Below are positions 26,929 to 37,134 of a stretch of DNA of 64,000 nt, one piece after another. Numbering within the stretch: position 1 is the stretch's first letter; every line of letters begins with the position of its first letter. The stretch comes from Solibacillus sp. FSL R7-0668 (GTDB taxonomy: Bacteria; Bacillota; Bacilli; Bacillales_A; Planococcaceae), in the NCBI RefSeq assembly GCF_038006205.1, contig NZ_JBBOUU010000001.1, positions 1,738,001 to 1,802,000 of the forward strand, written 5' to 3'. The position numbers and the translations under genes are program-made. The notes under the pieces were generated by a model that did no database searches, was not told where the DNA came from, and saw only the letters and a program-made list of their open reading frames with translations.

Positions 26929-28059
26929 TTATTTAGATGTGACTCGAATCTCCTTCACCGAGCCACTAATAAACTGTTGGTCTTCGTAATACATGTTTTT
27001 AACTAAAACATTGGGTCCGAGACATTTTACAGCAGGGCAGTGACAGTTCAAGCTCTTGGCTAAATCGGTGTCCATCCATTTGTTAAAAATATCAGGGAGT
27101 GAGTCGGTGTTAATATTACCGAGCGCAGGTGTATCCCCGAAATCCGTAACAATAACATCACCTGTAAAGATATTGACGTTTAAGCGAGAACGACCATCGG
27201 GATCATTACGCATGGAGACGTTTTTTGCTGCTCGTAAGCGTGCTAATAATAGCTGATCTTCCTCAGATGGGCTACAAGGGTAAAATGGTAACGTCCCGAA
27301 CAGCATCCATGTATTTTCATCACGAATGTCAAGTAAATGGTGGATCGCCTCACGTGTTTCTGCTAATGAAAGCGATGTTAAGGCGCTTGCAAAATCAGAG
27401 GGATACATAGGGTGTACTTCGTGACGAGTACATTTCATTTCGTTAATAATTTGGTTGTGGATATGCTCTAAGTACGGCAATGTTTTTTTGTTTAGCATCG
27501 TTTCAGCAGAGACCATAACTCCGTTTTCTGCAAGCATGCGTGCGTTGTCAATCATGCGTTGGAATAGCGCGGCACGTTGGTCAAATGTTGGTTTTCGTTC
27601 CATCATCGCAAAGCCTGTTTCGACAAATTCCTCAATTGTGCCCCAGTTATGAGAAATATGGAGCACATCTAAATAAGGTGCGATTTCAAGATAACGTTCT
27701 CCGTCAATTGTTAAATTTGAGTTCATTTGCGTACGGACGCCGCGATCATGTGCGTATTTTAATAGGGGCAATACATATTCACGTACAGATTTGCGGCTCA
27801 TCATTGGTTCTCCACCAGTAATAGAAATTGTTGATAAATTGGGGATTTCATCTAACCGTTGTAAAATTAATTCGATTGGTAATGCCTCTGGGTCTTTTGT
27901 TTGTAATGTATAACCGACAGCGCAGTGAGCACAACGCATATTACATAATGTAGTCGTTGTAAATTCAATATTAGTTAATGTTAAGCCCCCATGTTTTTCG
28001 ACATCTAAGTAAGCTTCCCATGGATCGAAACTTGGCGTGATTTCTTTTAACATCGTCAT
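26929..28059 (-). CDS. yfkAB: Radical SAM / CxCxxxxC-motif protein YfkAB
   Basis: A 376-residue radical SAM enzyme. The cluster-binding CxxxCxxC motif reads CNMRCAHC (about residues 36-43) and SITGGEPM is the SAM-binding GGE motif. Near the C terminus CHCPAVKC supplies the CxCxxxxC motif that defines YfkAB, a possible second cluster site. The reaction is unknown. Starts at TTG 28068, ATG 28059 and ATG 28053 are in frame; AAAGGAAG lies three bases before the TTG and twelve before ATG 28059, so the choice is uncertain. It lies downstream of the beta-helix gene on the same strand, separated by that gene's terminator. Confidence 0.9.
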   Translation of the reverse strand: MTMLKEITPSFDPWEAYLDVEKHGGLTLTNIEFTTTTLCNMRCAHCAVGYTLQTKDPEALPIELILQRLDEIPNLSTISITGGEPMMSRKSVREYVLPLLKYAHDRGVRTQMNSNLTIDGERYLEIAPYLDVLHISHNWGTIEEFVETGFAMMERKPTFDQRAALFQRMIDNARMLAENGVMVSAETMLNKKTLPYLEHIHNQIINEMKCTRHEVHPMYPSDFASALTSLSLAETREAIHHLLDIRDENTWMLFGTLPFYPCSPSEEDQLLLARLRAAKNVSMRNDPDGRSRLNVNIFTGDVIVTDFGDTPALGNINTDSLPDIFNKWMDTDLAKSLNCHCPAVKCLGPNVLVKNMYYEDQQFISGSVKEIRVTSK

Positions 28060-28190
28060 TTTAATCAATTACTTCCTTTCTAACGATTTATTGTCTCATA
28101 AAATACGATGAAAGCAAATGTCTATCGCCTATTTTAATAGAAATTTCATTGGTGTGCACAGAGGAATGCGCATATCAAATCGCAAATTAA

Positions 28191-28220
28191 AAAGCCTACA
28201 AAGATTCGTAGGCTTTAACT
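28191..28220 (-). terminator. Terminator of the beta-helix gene
   Basis: Stem AAAGCCTAC (28191-28199) / GTAGGCTTT (28208-28216). On the minus strand it is followed by TTAATTTG. It separates the beta-helix gene from yfkAB. Confidence 0.75.
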
Positions 28221-28239
28221 CTTAATCCATTAAATCCGA

Positions 28240-30174
28240 TTAATTTAGCTCATCAAGTGTATGGGTAATGTGACTATTATTTTCGCTGTAAAAAATATTG
28301 CCAAGAGAATTTTCAATGGTCGTATGCACTAAGTCTATTTTCGAATGGTTTACCGCTTGTACATTAAAATGATATTTATCATTTTGAATAATGCAATGCT
28401 GGGCATGGAGTGTCGAGTTGTTTTGTACATAAATATCGGATTCATGCCCCTCTGTTAGCTGTGTGGCAGAAAGCTCGACAGCAGAATCTAAATCAATCCA
28501 AATCTGAGGGTACAGATGATTGGAAATAAAGGAATCTTGAATAAAGGCCTCGGCATGGTTTTCGATAATAAAGCCGTTCTTTTCGCCATGCAATAATTCA
28601 CTGTTTTTGAATATGACGGAGCTATCATTGACGATAATTTGTGGTAGTTTATGGGTCGTTATCTGACTTTCGGTTATATGCATCGTGGCATTCTTCATTA
28701 CTTTAATGCCGTTACTATCACCACCACTAATGCGTGATTTCACAATAGATGCCTTCGTTTGTCCGACAATTTCCACTTGGACACCCGTACCATCTTTAAT
28801 CGTAGTCTCTGAAATATCCAATTCACAGCTATCCACCATAAAAATCCCTTTGCCTCCGAATAATTCGCTCTGTGTAATCGACACATTGGCATGGTCCTTA
28901 CCCGCAATATGGGGCATTTCATTATTGTCGAACTTGCAGCCTTCAATTGTCGTAGTCGCACCGTTGACCGTTAATATGCCATTTCCTTTATTTTGCTGAA
29001 TGACAGAATCCAAAACAAACATCTCCGCATTGATGACGGTTATGGCAGTATTTTCCTGATTCCTAATCGTGCTCGTCACGACGGAGCAGGAAGAATTTTT
29101 CTCTACAAAAATCCCGACCTGCTTGCCTTCTTTAATGGTTATGTCTTTCAGTGTACAGATCGACTGCTCGGATATAAATAATTGCGGTAATGCATTAGCC
29201 GCGAATATTGACTCATTAAAGTTAGCAATCGATTTATCTTTTAATTGTACGCCGACGCCTTGACAGCTGTATATTTGGCAATCGGTCATATTGAGCAGCG
29301 ACTCCAAGGTGAGCTGTACATTTGCAATTTTATGAAAGGCAAAGGATGTATTCGTTATCGTTGCTTCTGAACATTCACGCAGCATGATACCCGATTCATT
29401 GCCATATTCAATTCGACTGTTTAGTAAATGAAGCTGACTACTCTGGATCCATAGCTGCGGTAATGCATGATGCTGAATGACGGTATTTTGTATTCGAATT
29501 TTTGATTGCTCTGCTGCATATATACCATTACCTTCACCATGCTCAAGTCCACATCCCTGCATATGAAGAGTAGAGGAAGCTTGAATAATCAGTTGTGTGC
29601 CTGTATGATGATGCATTTTGACATGATTTAATGTTGCGATGGATGTATTTTTTAACCAAAGGGCATGCTCGGCTTTTAAGAGCTCGCAGTTCGTTAATTC
29701 AATTGAAGATTGATCCATGAGTATATGTGTCTTTTCGTTGCTTTCGAAATAGCAATTGCTCATGGTTGCCGAACTTTTATTTAGCAATGCGACTGCTACA
29801 TCCTTCGCCCCGATAAATTTGCATTTTTCTGCATGTGCTTTCCCACCGTTTAATGATAATAATACAGTGGACATAGAGCCATTTAGCACGCAATTGGTGA
29901 GTGTAATGGTACCTTCGACGTAGATTTGTGTCGTCGGGTGAAGGGTAATATTTTCTAAAGTTAAATGTGTAGCTTTAGGAACAATGACAATCCCTTCTAT
30001 GACAACATGCTCTGCAACCTTTGCGGTAATCATTACATCTTGTTGTATTGAAATGGATTCCCTGTATTTACCGGCAGCCACTAAGATTTCATCGCCGTAA
30101 TTCGCTTTTTGTACGGCGCGTTCGACTGTTTTAATCAAAGAAAAAACAGAGGTAGACACTTTAATTATCGCCAT
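28240..30174 (-). CDS. Right-handed parallel beta-helix repeat protein, probably cytoplasmic
   Basis: A 644-residue protein made almost entirely of pectate-lyase-like beta-helix coils of about 23 residues. From about residue 235 a 46-residue double coil recurs, marked by LPQLWIQSS, NVQLTLES, LPQLFISEQS, MPHIAGKDH, LPQIIVNDSS and YPQIWIDLDS. The N terminus (VERAVQKANYGDEILVAAGKYRE) is the usual cap. There is no signal peptide, SLH motif or membrane helix, so it should stay in the cytoplasm, unusual for this fold in Firmicutes. No catalytic acid cluster is apparent; a scaffold role is possible. GGGAGGGG precedes the ATG. It is divergent from the RavA-like ATPase. Confidence 0.88.
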   Translation of the reverse strand: MAIIKVSTSVFSLIKTVERAVQKANYGDEILVAAGKYRESISIQQDVMITAKVAEHVVIEGIVIVPKATHLTLENITLHPTTQIYVEGTITLTNCVLNGSMSTVLLSLNGGKAHAEKCKFIGAKDVAVALLNKSSATMSNCYFESNEKTHILMDQSSIELTNCELLKAEHALWLKNTSIATLNHVKMHHHTGTQLIIQASSTLHMQGCGLEHGEGNGIYAAEQSKIRIQNTVIQHHALPQLWIQSSQLHLLNSRIEYGNESGIMLRECSEATITNTSFAFHKIANVQLTLESLLNMTDCQIYSCQGVGVQLKDKSIANFNESIFAANALPQLFISEQSICTLKDITIKEGKQVGIFVEKNSSCSVVTSTIRNQENTAITVINAEMFVLDSVIQQNKGNGILTVNGATTTIEGCKFDNNEMPHIAGKDHANVSITQSELFGGKGIFMVDSCELDISETTIKDGTGVQVEIVGQTKASIVKSRISGGDSNGIKVMKNATMHITESQITTHKLPQIIVNDSSVIFKNSELLHGEKNGFIIENHAEAFIQDSFISNHLYPQIWIDLDSAVELSATQLTEGHESDIYVQNNSTLHAQHCIIQNDKYHFNVQAVNHSKIDLVHTTIENSLGNIFYSENNSHITHTLDELN

Positions 30175-30295
30175 AGAACCCCTCCCTAAACATGCTATAT
30201 GTTATATGTTCACGGAAAATGCATAAGTTAATCATAAATATTATATTTTCCACTAAAAACATCATACAAAAGTTATGTAAAGTGAATGACCTCAT

Positions 30296-30321
30296 GATTT
30301 ATACAAATTGATTAGGGGTAT
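30296..30321 (+). promoter_or_regulatory. Possible SigB-type promoter upstream of the RavA-like gene
   Basis: GATTTA (30296-30301), 14 bases, GGGTAT (30316-30321). The -10 matches the SigB consensus GGGTAT fully, the -35 (GTTTAA) four of six. About 110 bases before the start at 30435. Low confidence. Confidence 0.25.
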
Positions 30322-30434
30322 AGTTACCTGTAAAAGGTTTAAAAACTATGTACGACATGTATCACATTAGTAATAAAGTAATTGTATTCATTTACGGAAT
30401 CGAATAAGAAGTTGATTGAAAGGAATGTGCAAAA

Positions 30435-31553
30435 TTGGCTAAGCAATTACAAATGATTCAACAAAGATTAAATGAGTATTTTTATGACCGTGAAGAGGAG
30501 GTTGAAGCGTTACTGACCGCCTTACTTTCAAAACAACATTTACTATTTATTGGACCTGCTGGAACAGGGAAGAGCATACTGTCATCCATGCTTGGCGAGA
30601 TTGTCGAGGAAAGTCATTATTTTCAGCATTTACTGACCCCATTCAGTACGCCTGAAGAATTATTTGGTGTTCTGTCGCTAAAGGATTTAGAGCAAGGAGT
30701 ATATAAGCGTAATGTTTCGAACATGCTCCCAGAAGCCCATTTCGCATTTGTCGATGAGATTTTCAAAGCCAATTCAGCTATTTTAAATTCTTTATTAACG
30801 TTAATTAATGAGCGTATTTTTTATAATAACGGCGTGCCCGTGCCCTCACCATTGATGACAATTGTCGGCTCTTCAAATGAGTATATTGAAGAGGGGGAAG
30901 GGCTAGAAGCGTTATTTGATCGCTTTTTACTACGCTACGAAGTGAATTATATCCGTGAGGCAGATTCCTTTATTGCCATGTTAAAGGACCAAAATCCGAT
31001 CGTAATACCAAAAATGACGATGCAGGAGCTATGTGCACATCAAGAGCAGGTTGCTAACGTTACAATATCCGATACGATTTATCAAGCAATCGCGAAAGTT
31101 CGGCAAGCATTACATGATGCGGCCATTCGTCCATCTGACCGACGCTTCAAGCAATCGCTATCCATTTTACGAGCAAAGGCTTATTTAGCGGGCCGTTCCC
31201 ACGTAATACGCTCTGATTTGGCTATTATGGGCAATATTTTGTGGGAAACGATTGATCAAAAAAATGCGACACAGGAAATTATAAATGAAACGGTATTTGA
31301 TACAGTCGAAGCCTTTATCCATCGAACAACGACCGAATTCGAAACGCTATTAATGACAGCACAAAACACGATGCAAAATAAAACAGCGCTTGCTCGTACG
31401 CAACTGAGTCATTTACTAATGCAAGGAAAAACTTTATACATGGAAGTGGAAAATATGAACCGGCAAATTCCCAATCGCCCGGAGCTTCAGCATTTAAAGG
31501 TGGACATGCATAAGCGCTTATTACAAATGACATCAGATGTGATCGGTTTTTAG
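30435..31553 (+). CDS. MoxR-family AAA+ ATPase, RavA-like
   Basis: A 372-residue AAA+ protein. Walker A is GPAGTGKS (40-47), Walker B FVDEIF (D107-E108), sensor 1 is GSSNEY, and the arginine-finger region is EALFDRFLLRY. Segments LLTPFSTPEELFG, KANSAILNSLLTLINERIF and DRRFKQSLSILRA closely follow E. coli RavA. A long helical C-terminal tail (about 285-372) replaces the RavA LARA domain. MoxR ATPases act as chaperones with vWA partners, here the next gene. The start is TTG 30435 with AAAGGAATG six bases upstream. Confidence 0.9.
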   Translation: MAKQLQMIQQRLNEYFYDREEEVEALLTALLSKQHLLFIGPAGTGKSILSSMLGEIVEESHYFQHLLTPFSTPEELFGVLSLKDLEQGVYKRNVSNMLPEAHFAFVDEIFKANSAILNSLLTLINERIFYNNGVPVPSPLMTIVGSSNEYIEEGEGLEALFDRFLLRYEVNYIREADSFIAMLKDQNPIVIPKMTMQELCAHQEQVANVTISDTIYQAIAKVRQALHDAAIRPSDRRFKQSLSILRAKAYLAGRSHVIRSDLAIMGNILWETIDQKNATQEIINETVFDTVEAFIHRTTTEFETLLMTAQNTMQNKTALARTQLSHLLMQGKTLYMEVENMNRQIPNRPELQHLKVDMHKRLLQMTSDVIGF

Positions 31554-31592
31554 TTGGTTGTACTTTATTTTTTATAGTAGGTGGGGAATTAT

Positions 31593-33086
31593 ATGGATGA
31601 AAATATAGTTGTCTTGTATAGCCGATCACTTTTCGATATAAGCCATTTGCAAAAAGCGCGCTTTAATGAGCTAGTAAAAATGGCCAAGCTTTTGGCGGAT
31701 AGCTGCATGGAAGGCGAAAAAATACTGACCGGCTTCACAAATTATATCGGGGATACATGGTATGCATTTTTTAGCAAAGACCCGACACTTTTGAAAACAG
31801 CACAGCAAATAGATGAAAGCCAATATGATTTTATTTCGAACTTGTTGAAGCAAGATGAATATCTTCAATGGCAGCAGCTAACAAAAGGGGACGAGCTGCT
31901 AAGTGTGCTGACCGCAATCAGTATGGCAGATCAATTACTAAAGGCAATAAAAGACACTCAGAACATGAATCTAAGTGCGCATAATCAAAGGTTGGTGGAG
32001 CGTAAGCATACATTTGCTAAAAAGCGTATTGAAGAGTTGGAGCAAAAAATAAAGGAGTCTACAACAGACATTATGAAGGATGCCTACCGACGCCAAAAGC
32101 ATCTTTATGAAGAACGCATAAAAACGGTCGATCAAGAAATGTTGACCTCACAGCAACAAGTGAAGCAACGACTGAAGCGCATTAGTGAACAGTCTATCGG
32201 AACAATCATTCACCAAAATAAGAAAAAAATTCACCATACAAAGAAGTTAATTAGGGCAATTGGAACGATGGACGGCAAAAAGTTCGAATACGTCCCACTA
32301 TGTGATCAATTTGATCTAGCTGAAAAATTACGCGCCAGCAAGGAATTACAGCGAATAGCCGACTTGGTGGGGCGCTTTAAGCGAATCGCGATGAAAAAAC
32401 AAAAAGAAAAACAGATACAAACGATGGAACGGAAAAATATCTCCATTGGACAAGAAGTTTCGAGATTATTGCCAACAGAGCTTGCTAACTATGTGATGGC
32501 GCCTAGCAAGCTGGATTTTATGCGCCGTTTCAGTGAATCGCAAACACTTGTCTATGATCCGGTGGGGAAGAATCAAAAGGGAAAAGGACCAATGATTATT
32601 TGCATGGATGAAAGTAGCTCTATGACCTCGATTAAAGAGCAAAGTAAGGCATTTTGTATCGCGCTCCTGACCATTGCCAAGAAGCAAAAGCGTGATTTAG
32701 CGATTATTCCCTTTGCTAGCACAGTCGGGGAGATTCAAATCTTTCGGAAAGGACAAGCAACGACACGGGATTTAATGGCATTTAGCCAGCGCTTTTTAGG
32801 GGGTGGCACAAATTATGAGCAGCCGTTACGCGAATCATTAAACATCCTTTTGCAAAGTGAATTTAAGGAAGCAGATATCCTTTTCGTAACAGATGGCTCG
32901 AGTTTTTTATCGACACGCTTTATTGATGAGTTCAATGCGACGAAAAAGAAAAAACAATTTGAATGCACAGCAATCCTTTTAACCAACTTATTTAATGCGG
33001 TGAATGTGAACGTGGTCAATAAGTTTGCGGATCGTGTAATGGAGGTAAATGAATTATTCGAAGCAACTGATGCATTCGTTTTATAG
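31593..33086 (+). CDS. VWA-domain protein, ViaA-like partner of the MoxR ATPase
   Basis: A 497-residue protein. The N-terminal 300 residues are helical and charged, with strong coiled-coil potential (about 145-215). The C-terminal von Willebrand A domain (about 330-497) has an intact metal-binding MIDAS: DESSS (339-343), the threonine in GGGTNYEQPL and the aspartate in FVTDGSS. This is the layout of E. coli ViaA, which works with RavA. It starts 39 bases after the ATPase stop, in one operon. ATG 31593 follows TAGGTGGGG. Target or client is unknown; membrane or respiratory complexes are known for RavA-ViaA in enterobacteria. Confidence 0.88.
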   Translation: MDENIVVLYSRSLFDISHLQKARFNELVKMAKLLADSCMEGEKILTGFTNYIGDTWYAFFSKDPTLLKTAQQIDESQYDFISNLLKQDEYLQWQQLTKGDELLSVLTAISMADQLLKAIKDTQNMNLSAHNQRLVERKHTFAKKRIEELEQKIKESTTDIMKDAYRRQKHLYEERIKTVDQEMLTSQQQVKQRLKRISEQSIGTIIHQNKKKIHHTKKLIRAIGTMDGKKFEYVPLCDQFDLAEKLRASKELQRIADLVGRFKRIAMKKQKEKQIQTMERKNISIGQEVSRLLPTELANYVMAPSKLDFMRRFSESQTLVYDPVGKNQKGKGPMIICMDESSSMTSIKEQSKAFCIALLTIAKKQKRDLAIIPFASTVGEIQIFRKGQATTRDLMAFSQRFLGGGTNYEQPLRESLNILLQSEFKEADILFVTDGSSFLSTRFIDEFNATKKKKQFECTAILLTNLFNAVNVNVVNKFADRVMEVNELFEATDAFVL

Positions 33087-33162
33087 GGAGCAGGATTCTT
33101 TCTAGTCAAACCGCCTATTGTCTCTTACAATGAAGGAGGTAAAAGATTTAGGGGGAATTATT

Positions 33163-33999
33163 TTGAACACAGAGACATATCATCAAATTTTTGCGCTGAC
33201 ACAAGAAGAGCGTAAACAGTATATAGAAGAAAATCCATTGGTAGTCCAGCACATATTGCAAACAGTTGGGCAGGAGCAAGCTGAATTAAGAGATCAGTTG
33301 AACTATCGTTTATTTATTCAATTATTATCAGAAAATAGCTTATCGAAACCGATGATCCATGACTTTGTTGACGAACTTACTTCAATTAAAGGGTTAGTTT
33401 TTAATATTGGGGAAAAACATACGAACAGTGTATTTTTACGTTCGTATGCCGCGCTATTTTTAGCAGCGATTGTCAACGCAGACCGACAGCTACAGTATTT
33501 AACGGACGAGCAATTGGAAAGCTTAACACAAAATACGATTGCTCTTTTGGCAAAGGAGCAGGATTTACGCAGCTTTGTTAGTGCGGAGCAGGGATGGGCC
33601 CATAGCATTGCCAATTGCAGTGAATTAATGTGCGCAATTATTCAGCATCCAAAATTTCAAATTCGCTATACGGCACAAATTTTACAAGCGATTCGTGCAA
33701 ACATTTGGAAGGGCTATGTTTTCCAAGATGATGAAGAAGAACGTTTCTGCAATATGATTGAAGCGTTACTTGCAAAGGGAATTGATGAAGAACTATTTAT
33801 TGAGTGGACGGAGCAACTGTTTGATTACTTGCAGATGGTTGCCTATGAGCAAGGTTATGACGCCATTTGGTTTAAAGCACGTACCAATCAATTAAACATC
33901 GCTAAAACACTATACTTTTATTTGAAATTTGCAAATCGACATGACAAATTACGCGGAATTGTATCCATCTTTATTCAGCGCTGGATTAAATTAAATTAG
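33163..33999 (+). CDS. DUF2785 family protein
   Basis: A 278-residue helical cytoplasmic protein with the DUF2785 signature around GWAHSIANCSELMCAIIQHP and the FLRSYAALFLAAIVNAD segment; HEAT-like helical pairs are likely. Function is unknown. The frame begins at 33118, but TTG 33163 preceded by AGGGGG at about eight bases is the best-supported start; an ATG at 33130 has no ribosome site. It lies 76 bases downstream of the ViaA-like gene with no clear terminator between, so it may be the third gene of that operon. Confidence 0.78.
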   Translation: MNTETYHQIFALTQEERKQYIEENPLVVQHILQTVGQEQAELRDQLNYRLFIQLLSENSLSKPMIHDFVDELTSIKGLVFNIGEKHTNSVFLRSYAALFLAAIVNADRQLQYLTDEQLESLTQNTIALLAKEQDLRSFVSAEQGWAHSIANCSELMCAIIQHPKFQIRYTAQILQAIRANIWKGYVFQDDEEERFCNMIEALLAKGIDEELFIEWTEQLFDYLQMVAYEQGYDAIWFKARTNQLNIAKTLYFYLKFANRHDKLRGIVSIFIQRWIKLN

Positions 34000-34140
34000 C
34001 TTTTATCCGTTTGAAGGTGAAATTCGAGCTGCAAATGTTTTTGTGAAATATTAAATGGATGAATTGCCAATTAAAAATTCCGCTAAATACGCATAAATTC
34101 TAAATATTATTGTAGAATAAATGTGTATTTCCGATATGTC

Positions 34141-34155
34141 ATAAATAAAACTTAT
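34141..34155. promoter_or_regulatory. CcpC-type dyad (ATAA-N7-TTAT) upstream of acnA
   Basis: ATAAATAAAACTTAT is an exact ATAA-N7-TTAT element. Its centre is about 66 bases before the predicted transcript start (near 34214), the position of the CcpC box I at B. subtilis citB. A further ATAA half-site lies at 34190-34193, near -24. A citrate-responsive CcpC repressor is inferred. Confidence 0.6.
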
Positions 34156-34178
34156 CGTAAAGGATAATAATAATGCAA

Positions 34179-34207
34179 TTTACTTATGTATAAAACTAAG
34201 CTATTAT
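34179..34207 (+). promoter_or_regulatory. SigA-type promoter of acnA
   Basis: TTTACT (34179-34184), 17 bases, TATTAT (34202-34207). Confidence 0.55.
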
Positions 34208-34268
34208 AAGTGGTGGAGAAAAGAGCATTACAACCTTTTCAATTATGAAATTCTAGGGGGAACACACA

Positions 34269-36962
34269 ATGGCAAACTTACACAACAGCCGCGCTTCATT
34301 TGAAGTAAATGGTAAGTCTTATGGCTACTACCGTTTAGCTGCTATTGAAGAAGCTGGTATCGCAAACGTATCACGCCTACCTTACTCAATTAAAGTATTA
34401 TTAGAATCAGTATTACGTCAATATGACAACTATGTAATTAAAGAAGAGCATGTAAACGAATTAGCAAAATTCGGTTCACACGACAAAGAAGCAGAAGTTC
34501 CATTCAAGCCTTCACGTGTAGTATTACAAGACTTCACTGGTGTACCAGTAGTAGTTGACTTAGCTTCATTACGTTCTGCAATGAAAGAAATGGGTGGAGA
34601 CCCAGCTAAAATCAATCCTGCTATTCCAGTTGACCTTGTAATTGACCACTCAGTACAAGTTGACAAATACGGTAACGCAGCAGCATTACAAGCGAACATG
34701 GATTTAGAGTTCGAGCGTAACGCTGAACGTTATAACTTCTTAAAATGGGCTCAAACTGCTTATGATAACTTCCGCGCTGTACCACCAGCAACTGGTATCG
34801 TACACCAAGTTAACTTAGAGTATTTAGCTCCAATCGTTCATGTAAACGAAACAGAAGACGGTTTAGTAGCATTCCCTGACTCAGTAGTAGGTACTGACTC
34901 TCACACAACAATGATCAACGGTATCGGTGTTCTAGGTTGGGGTGTAGGTGGTATCGAAGCTGAAGCTGGTATGTTAGGTCAACCATCTTACTTCCCAATT
35001 CCTGATGTTATCGGTGTTAAATTAGTAGGCGAATTACCAAACGGTACAACTGCTACTGACTTAGCATTAAAAGTAACACAAGTATTACGTCAACGCGGCG
35101 TAGTAAACAAATTCGTAGAGTTCTTCGGTCCTGGTGTTGTTAAATTACCATTAGCTGACCGTGCTACAATCTCAAACATGGCTCCAGAATACGGTGCTAC
35201 TTGTGGTTTCTTCGCAGTTGACGAAGAATCATTAAACTACATGCGCTTAACTGGCCGTGACGAAGAGCACATCGCTGTTGTTGAAGCTTACTTAAAAGCA
35301 AACGACATGTTCTTCAACCCGGACTTAGAGCCTGTTTACACTGACGTTTTAGAAATTAACTTAGCAGAAATCGAAGCTAACCTTTCTGGTCCTAAGCGTC
35401 CACAAGATTTAATTCCTTTAACTGAAATGAAAAAAGTTTACCGCGAGTCAGTAGTAGCTCCTCAAGGTACACAAGGTTTCGGTTTAACAGAAGAAGAATT
35501 TTCAAAAACATCAACTGCTAACTTTGCAGACGGTGCTGTTGAAATTCCAGCAGGTGCTGTAGCAATTGCTGCGATCACTTCTTGTACAAATACATCTAAC
35601 CCATACGTATTATTAGCTGCTGGTTTAGTTGCTAAAAAAGCGGTTGAGTTAGGAATCAAACCTGCTAAGTGGGTTAAAACTTCTTTAGCACCAGGTTCTA
35701 AAGTAGTAACTGGTTACTTAGAAGAGTCAGGATTACAAGAGTACTTCGACGCAATCGGTTTCAACACTGTAGGTTACGGTTGTACAACATGTATCGGTAA
35801 CTCAGGTCCGTTATTACCAGAAATCGAAGAAGCAATCAAATCAAACGATTTATTCGTAACTTCTGTATTATCAGGTAACCGTAACTTCGAAGGTCGTGTA
35901 CACCCATTAGTAAAAGCGAACTTCTTAGCATCACCACCATTAGTAGTGGCTTATGCTTTAGCTGGTACTGTAGATATCGACTTACAAAAAGACGCTATCG
36001 CTGTAACTCCAGAAGGTAAAGAAGTATTCTTTGCTGATATCTGGCCATCAACTGAAGAAGTTAATGCTGTATTAAATAAAGTTGTAACTCGTGAATTATT
36101 CCAAAAAGAATACGAAACAGTATTCACTGCGAACGAAGCTTGGAATGCAATCGAAACTTCAACTGAAAACTTATATACTTTCGATGACAAATCAACTTAC
36201 ATCCAAAACCCACCATTCTTCACTGGTTTATCTAAAGAGCCAGGTGCGATCCAAACTTTAGAAGGTATGCGTGTAATGGCTAAGTTCGGTGACTCTATCA
36301 CAACTGACCATATCTCTCCTGCAGGGGCAATCGGTAAAGATACACCAGCTGGTAAGTACTTAATCGAAAACGGCGTAGCTATCCGTGACTTCAACTCTTA
36401 CGGCTCTCGTCGTGGTAACCACGAAGTAATGATGCGTGGTACATTCGCGAACATCCGTATCCGTAACCAAATCGCTCCAGGTACAGAAGGTGGTTTCACT
36501 ACTTACTGGCCAACAGGCGAAGTTGAGTACATTTACGATGCATGCATGAAGTACCAAGAAGCAGGCACTGGCTTAGTAGTATTAGCTGGTAACGACTACG
36601 GTATGGGTTCATCTCGTGACTGGGCTGCTAAAGGTACATTCTTATTAGGCGTTAAAACAGTAATCGCACAATCTTATGAGCGTATCCACCGTTCTAACTT
36701 AGTAATGATGGGCGTATTACCATTACAATTCATGGCTGGTGAATCAGCTGATACTTTAGGATTAAAAGGTGACGAAACAATTTCTGTTAACTTAACAGAT
36801 GATGTTAAACCACGTGACATCTTAACTGTTACTGCAACTTCTCCAGAAGGTAAAGTAACTGAGTTCAAAGCATTAGCTCGTTTCGATTCAGAAGTAGAAG
36901 TAGACTACTACCGTCATGGTGGTATCTTACAAATGGTATTACGTGCGAAAGCTGCACAATAA
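34269..36962 (+). CDS. acnA: Aconitate hydratase
   Basis: An 897-residue TCA-cycle aconitase of the AcnA/IRP type, isomerising citrate to isocitrate. The [4Fe-4S] ligands are in SCTNTSNP and [11 protein letters not shown]. Other signatures are [56 protein letters not shown] and [16 protein letters not shown]. Bacillus aconitase also acts as an RNA-binding regulator when it lacks its cluster, which may apply here. Codon use is strongly biased (for example TTA, GTA, AAC), as in highly expressed genes. AGGGGG is seven bases before the ATG. The promoter shows a CcpC-type layout. Confidence 0.98.
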   Translation: MANLHNSRASFEVNGKSYGYYRLAAIEEAGIANVSRLPYSIKVLLESVLRQYDNYVIKEEHVNELAKFGSHDKEAEVPFKPSRVVLQDFTGVPVVVDLASLRSAMKEMGGDPAKINPAIPVDLVIDHSVQVDKYGNAAALQANMDLEFERNAERYNFLKWAQTAYDNFRAVPPATGIVHQVNLEYLAPIVHVNETEDGLVAFPDSVVGTDSHTTMINGIGVLGWGVGGIEAEAGMLGQPSYFPIPDVIGVKLVGELPNGTTATDLALKVTQVLRQRGVVNKFVEFFGPGVVKLPLADRATISNMAPEYGATCGFFAVDEESLNYMRLTGRDEEHIAVVEAYLKANDMFFNPDLEPVYTDVLEINLAEIEANLSGPKRPQDLIPLTEMKKVYRESVVAPQGTQGFGLTEEEFSKTSTANFADGAVEIPAGAVAIAAITSCTNTSNPYVLLAAGLVAKKAVELGIKPAKWVKTSLAPGSKVVTGYLEESGLQEYFDAIGFNTVGYGCTTCIGNSGPLLPEIEEAIKSNDLFVTSVLSGNRNFEGRVHPLVKANFLASPPLVVAYALAGTVDIDLQKDAIAVTPEGKEVFFADIWPSTEEVNAVLNKVVTRELFQKEYETVFTANEAWNAIETSTENLYTFDDKSTYIQNPPFFTGLSKEPGAIQTLEGMRVMAKFGDSITTDHISPAGAIGKDTPAGKYLIENGVAIRDFNSYGSRRGNHEVMMRGTFANIRIRNQIAPGTEGGFTTYWPTGEVEYIYDACMKYQEAGTGLVVLAGNDYGMGSSRDWAAKGTFLLGVKTVIAQSYERIHRSNLVMMGVLPLQFMAGESADTLGLKGDETISVNLTDDVKPRDILTVTATSPEGKVTEFKALARFDSEVEVDYYRHGGILQMVLRAKAAQ

Positions 36963-36985
36963 GCCATTAGCTAAATAGTTTATAA

Positions 36986-37022
36986 AGACAAAGTCAATTT
37001 CGATTGGCTTTGTCTTTTTTTC
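36986..37022 (+). terminator. Intrinsic terminator after acnA
   Basis: Stem AAAGACAAAG...CAAT / ATTG...CTTTGTCTTT (about 36986-37017) followed by a T run. Confidence 0.88.
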
Positions 37023-37134
37023 TGTAACTTTTTATAAATGGTTGTTAAAGTTTACTAAATAAACTAGTAAAATCCTTGATATTCCGCTAATATACGAGAT
37101 GTAAGCATAATTAATCTTACTGGAGGTTTTCATA

